From an uncultured Thermoleophilia bacterium (lineage in GTDB: Bacteria > Actinomycetota > Thermoleophilia > UBA2241): a stretch of DNA of 13,976 nt. Position 1 is the stretch's first letter. Each line of letters starts with the position of its first letter. The notes under the pieces were generated by a model. That model was not told the origin of the DNA. It saw only the letters and a program-made list of their open reading frames with translations, and did not search any database. Both the position numbers and the translations under genes were made by a program. Below are positions 11,727-13,976 of this stretch, in pieces. Location of the stretch: contig CAIWHY010000546.1 of assembly GCA_903912585.1 (NCBI GenBank), positions 1 through 13,976 of the forward strand, written 5' to 3'.

Positions 11727-12848
11727 TTGGTCGCCCTCCCCCCGCTCCCGCCTCTCCACATCAAAGGCATGCACGTGCCGCTCCCTCTGGTTCAAGGCGG
11801 GATGGGCATCGGCGTGTCGCTGCACCCGCTGGCGTCCGCCGTGGCTGCGGCCGGCGGGCTGGGCCTGCTCTCCAGCGCCGGCCTGGACCGGATCGTCTCG
11901 CGCCGCATCGGCCGCAAGGTCGACACCTACGAAGCGGTGCGCATCGAAGTCGCGGCGGCAAAGGCACGCGGCGGCTTTGCCGGCATCAACATCATGGTCG
12001 CGCTGCAGCGCGACTTCGAGGCCTCGGTGCGGGGCGCCATAGACGCCGGCGCCGACGCGATCGTCTCGGGCGCCGGCCTGCCGCTCTCGCTGCCGGACAT
12101 CGAGCCGCCGCGGGGCACCGCGCTCGTGCCCATCGTCTCGTCGGCTCGCGCGCTCGACCTCATCTGCCGGCGCTGGGAGCGCCTGCACTACCGCCCCGAC
12201 GCCGTGGTGCTCGAAGGGCCTCTCGCCGGCGGCCATCTGGGCTTCCGCGCCGACCAGGTCGAGCTCGAAGAGAACACCTTGGAGAGCCTCCTGCCCCGGG
12301 TCAAGGAGACGGCGATGGCGCACGGCGACTTCCCGCTGATCGTCGCCGGCGGCGTCTACTCGCACGCGGACGTGCGCCGCTTCCTCGCCCTCGGCGCCGA
12401 CGGCGTGCAGATGGGGACGCGGTTCCTCGCGACCGAAGAGAGCAGCGCCTCTCCCGCGTACAAGCAGGCCGTCATCCGCGCCCGCCCGGAGGACATGGTC
12501 ATCGCCACGGCCCCCGGCTCACCCTGCGGCCTGCCCTTTCGCGTGCTGCGCGAGTCGCCCATGTACCAATCGGCGCTGGTCCGCGCGCGGCCGCCGCGCT
12601 GCGACAAGGGCTACGTGCTCCTCAAGGACGCGCAGGGGCGCTACGCGCGTTGCGCCGCCAAAGAGTCAAACGAGAAGTGCTTCTGCATCTGCGACGGGCT
12701 CTTCAGCGCCGCGGGCTACGACGCCGGCAAGGACGAGCCGCTCTACACCGCCGGCACGACCGCGGCGCGCGTCGACCGCATCCTCTCGGCCGCCGACCTG
12801 ATGGCCGAGCTCGCCGGGACCCGCGTGGTCGTGCCGACCGCCGCGTAG
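11727..12848 (+). CDS. Nitronate monooxygenase-like (NMO/2-nitropropane dioxygenase family) flavoprotein
   Basis: A protein of about 373 residues with the FMN-binding TIM barrel of the NMO family, which also includes enoyl reductase FabK-like enzymes. Visible are the phosphate-loop start PLVQGGMGIG (20-29), GGLGLLSS, GINIMVAL, DAIVSGAGLPLSLP, GPLAGGHLGF, PLIVAGGVYSHADV and the signature GADGVQMGTRFLATEES. The C-terminal part has a Cys cluster (SPCGLP, PPRCDKG, YARCAA, KCFCICDGL) found in one subgroup and perhaps structural or metal-binding. The start is uncertain: TTG 11727 lies about 4 bases after the predicted transcription start (leaderless), whereas ATG 11769 would leave a 45-base leader but drop the conserved LPPLHIKG segment. 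Its substrate may be a nitronate or an enoyl thioester. Confidence 0.88.
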   Translation: MVALPPLPPLHIKGMHVPLPLVQGGMGIGVSLHPLASAVAAAGGLGLLSSAGLDRIVSRRIGRKVDTYEAVRIEVAAAKARGGFAGINIMVALQRDFEASVRGAIDAGADAIVSGAGLPLSLPDIEPPRGTALVPIVSSARALDLICRRWERLHYRPDAVVLEGPLAGGHLGFRADQVELEENTLESLLPRVKETAMAHGDFPLIVAGGVYSHADVRRFLALGADGVQMGTRFLATEESSASPAYKQAVIRARPEDMVIATAPGSPCGLPFRVLRESPMYQSALVRARPPRCDKGYVLLKDAQGRYARCAAKESNEKCFCICDGLFSAAGYDAGKDEPLYTAGTTAARVDRILSAADLMAELAGTRVVVPTAA

Positions 12849-12857
12849 AGCCCAGTC

Positions 12858-12873
12858 TCCCGCCACCGCGGGA
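12858..12873. terminator. Weak hairpin after the nitronate monooxygenase-like gene
   Basis: TCCCGC and GCGGGA form a 6-bp stem with loop CACC, 9 bp after the stop. There is no T tract, and it is the only obvious hairpin between this gene and the convergent gene ending at 12932. Confidence 0.3.
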
Positions 12874-12931
12874 CGCGGGCCGCTCGACCGGGCAACGTCA
12901 CCGGCGCCCTGCGACGGCGCGGTCGCGCCTT

Positions 12932-13285
12932 CTACGCGACGGCTTCGCCGGGCTGACCGGTCTCCCCGGCCGGCTCGAGCGAGCGCCGCCAGCAGTAGGG
13001 GCACGCGCAACCGGCGACGTGGCGCCAGCCGAACTCGAGGCCGACACCGCTCTCGAGGATCTCCCGGGGCAGCGGCGGCGGGTCCGTGCCGGCGCGCTCG
13101 GCGGCTTCGACTTCGCGCAGGTCGAAGAGCTGTCCGTCGAGGTAGAGGAGCTCCTCGCTGTAGTCGTAGAAGTAGGCGGGCAGACCGCTGGCCCTGACCT
13201 CATCGAGCGACAGCAGAGCGCGCGACCGGGCGTGGGGCGCTCCGATCCTGACTTGGGTGGCCCTGGCCTCCGTCACTGCTCCCAT
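12932..13285 (-). CDS. Small Cys-rich protein of unknown function
   Basis: A 117-residue protein I do not recognise. A central, probably helical or mixed region is rich in aromatic and acidic residues (LPAYFYDYSEELLYLDGQLFDL, about 35-56). Near the C-terminus is H89-V-A-G-C93-A-C95-P-Y-C98-W, a compact His/Cys set that could bind a metal or Fe-S cluster, although only three Cys are present. The remaining tail is acidic and Gly/Pro-rich. The ATG at 13285 has GAGG 3 bases upstream within a G-rich stretch; an in-frame ATG at 13360 has no ribosome-binding site. It converges on the nitronate monooxygenase-like gene and lies 102 bp downstream of the metallophosphoesterase gene, transcribed the same way. 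Confidence 0.7.
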   Translation of the reverse strand: MGAVTEARATQVRIGAPHARSRALLSLDEVRASGLPAYFYDYSEELLYLDGQLFDLREVEAAERAGTDPPPLPREILESGVGLEFGWRHVAGCACPYCWRRSLEPAGETGQPGEAVA

Positions 13286-13387
13286 CGTCCTCGCCCCCCT
13301 AGCTCGATTGATCCGTCCACTTGTATCTTCAGCATCTGCGCGCGGCACAGTATCGAACATCTGTCTATGGCGGCTCGCTGAAGCGGG

Positions 13388-13879
13388 TCAGGGCAGGAAG
13401 ACGATGCGCGCGTCCGGTTCCCCGTCGCGCACCACGACCAGCCCGTAGCTGCGCCGCGGGTCGTGGCCCAGCGGGGCCATGCAGCTGCCGGGATTGAGCC
13501 ATGCCACCGGCACCCGGCCAGGGACGTGGCCGCGGAAGCGCAGCTCGGGCTGGTGCGTGTGGCCGTACACGAGCAGGCCGATCCCCTCGGCGCCCGGATC
13601 GGGATGGGCGGCCTTGAGATCGCGCCGCTTGTGCGCGACCACGAAGCGCAGGCCGCCCGCCTCGCCGGCGGCTTCGTCCGGGAGCTCGGCGCCGAGGGCG
13701 TCGCGGTCCCGATTGCCGCGCACTGCGGTCAGCGGCGCCAGGCGTGCCAGCTCGTCGAGGACCGCGCGCCCCCCGACGTCGCCGGCGTGGATGATGTGGT
13801 CCGCGCCGGCGCAGACCGCCAGGACGGCCCGGTCGATCCGCCCGTGCGTGTCCGAGATGATGACGATGTGCGTTTCCAT
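13388..13879 (-). CDS. YfcE/MJ0936-type metallophosphoesterase
   Basis: A 163-residue calcineurin-like phosphoesterase of the YfcE/MJ0936 group, two-metal enzymes that hydrolyse phosphodiesters in vitro. All the core metal motifs are present: S9-D10-T-H12-G, G33-D34-V, G55-N56-R-D58 (the usual Cys is Arg), H83 in VVAHKRRD, and G106-H107-T-H109 in VYGHTHQP. The C-terminus has the typical LNPGS followed by a last strand. The length fits the family (about 160-180). The ATG at 13879 is preferred because the protein then begins with the first strand, METHIVIISDTHG; the extension to 13918 is Arg-rich. The native substrate is unknown. The remaining 97 bases to the window end are GC-rich and hold nothing I can identify. 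Confidence 0.93.
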   Translation of the reverse strand: METHIVIISDTHGRIDRAVLAVCAGADHIIHAGDVGGRAVLDELARLAPLTAVRGNRDRDALGAELPDEAAGEAGGLRFVVAHKRRDLKAAHPDPGAEGIGLLVYGHTHQPELRFRGHVPGRVPVAWLNPGSCMAPLGHDPRRSYGLVVVRDGEPDARIVFLP

Positions 13880-13976
13880 GACGGATCCACCATACCCGGC
13901 TCGCCGGCGCGGCCACACGCGCCCGCCGCGGCGGCGCCCGGAGCCGGCCGGCCGAAGGCCGCTGCCGCCCGGAGCC

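Noticed and set aside
11169..12365. 398-residue minus-strand open frame opposite the lipoprotein end and the nitronate monooxygenase-like gene
   Set aside because: Arg/Ala/His-rich shadow without motifs; it spans a terminator, a promoter and parts of two real genes.
13880..13976. Repeated GCCCGGAGCC and GGCCGGCC strings at the window end
   Set aside because: Short GC-rich repeats of this kind are expected by chance at this base composition, and the region is cut by the window edge.

Overview
This is a gene-dense, high-GC bacterial window. The third codon position is almost always G or C, GTG starts are frequent, and start/stop codons often overlap (GTGA, ATGA). An MMPL transporter tail, a VKOR/DsbA-type thiol pair, a DUF697 membrane protein and a META-domain lipoprotein fit an Actinomycetota genome, perhaps a deep-branching or partly anaerobic lineage such as Thermoleophilia or Coriobacteriia relatives. 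The lineage is inference only. I see no tRNA, rRNA, CRISPR array, insertion sequence or prophage.

Layout. 1-288: the 3' end of an MMPL transporter on the + strand, meeting a minus-strand SnoaL-like protein across a strong hairpin terminator. 1106-2219: a minus-strand pair of a membrane-anchored DsbA-like thioredoxin and a VKOR-family quinone reductase, which together would form an extracytoplasmic disulfide-forming system. 2394-2729: a small membrane protein. 2793-3605: a DeoR/GlpR-type regulator preceded by about 390 bp of non-coding DNA. That DNA holds a promoter-like sequence, helically phased TGGG repeats and three strong hairpins. 3999-5194: a VOC-family protein translationally coupled to a PrmC/HemK-related methyltransferase whose NPPY motif reads VVPY. 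5172-5348: a 58-residue membrane protein antisense to the methyltransferase tail, too short for usual ORF cut-offs. 5460-5900: another small membrane protein.

5921-10386 is a long minus-strand block in two transcriptional parts. Upstream: a DUF697 membrane protein with a degenerate GTPase-like N-terminus and a basic, histone-like tail, a DUF1801 protein and a zinc-ribbon protein, joined by 4-base overlaps. Downstream: a cupin, a two-cluster ferredoxin, a radical SAM/SPASM enzyme resembling maturases of tungsten-cofactor (AOR-family) oxidoreductases, and a pentapeptide-repeat protein. No AOR gene lies in the window, so the target of this maturation-type operon is unknown.

10556-12848 on the + strand holds a lipoprotein with two tandem META domains, a coding-like fragment without a recognisable start, a hairpin terminator, and a nitronate monooxygenase-like flavoprotein with a near-consensus promoter immediately before its start codon. 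The window ends with two minus-strand genes: a small Cys-rich protein of unknown function and a YfcE/MJ0936-type metallophosphoesterase.

The items most worth a second look are the regulator's structured leader and phased repeats, the ferredoxin/radical SAM/cupin/pentapeptide operon, and the methyltransferase with the altered active-site motif.
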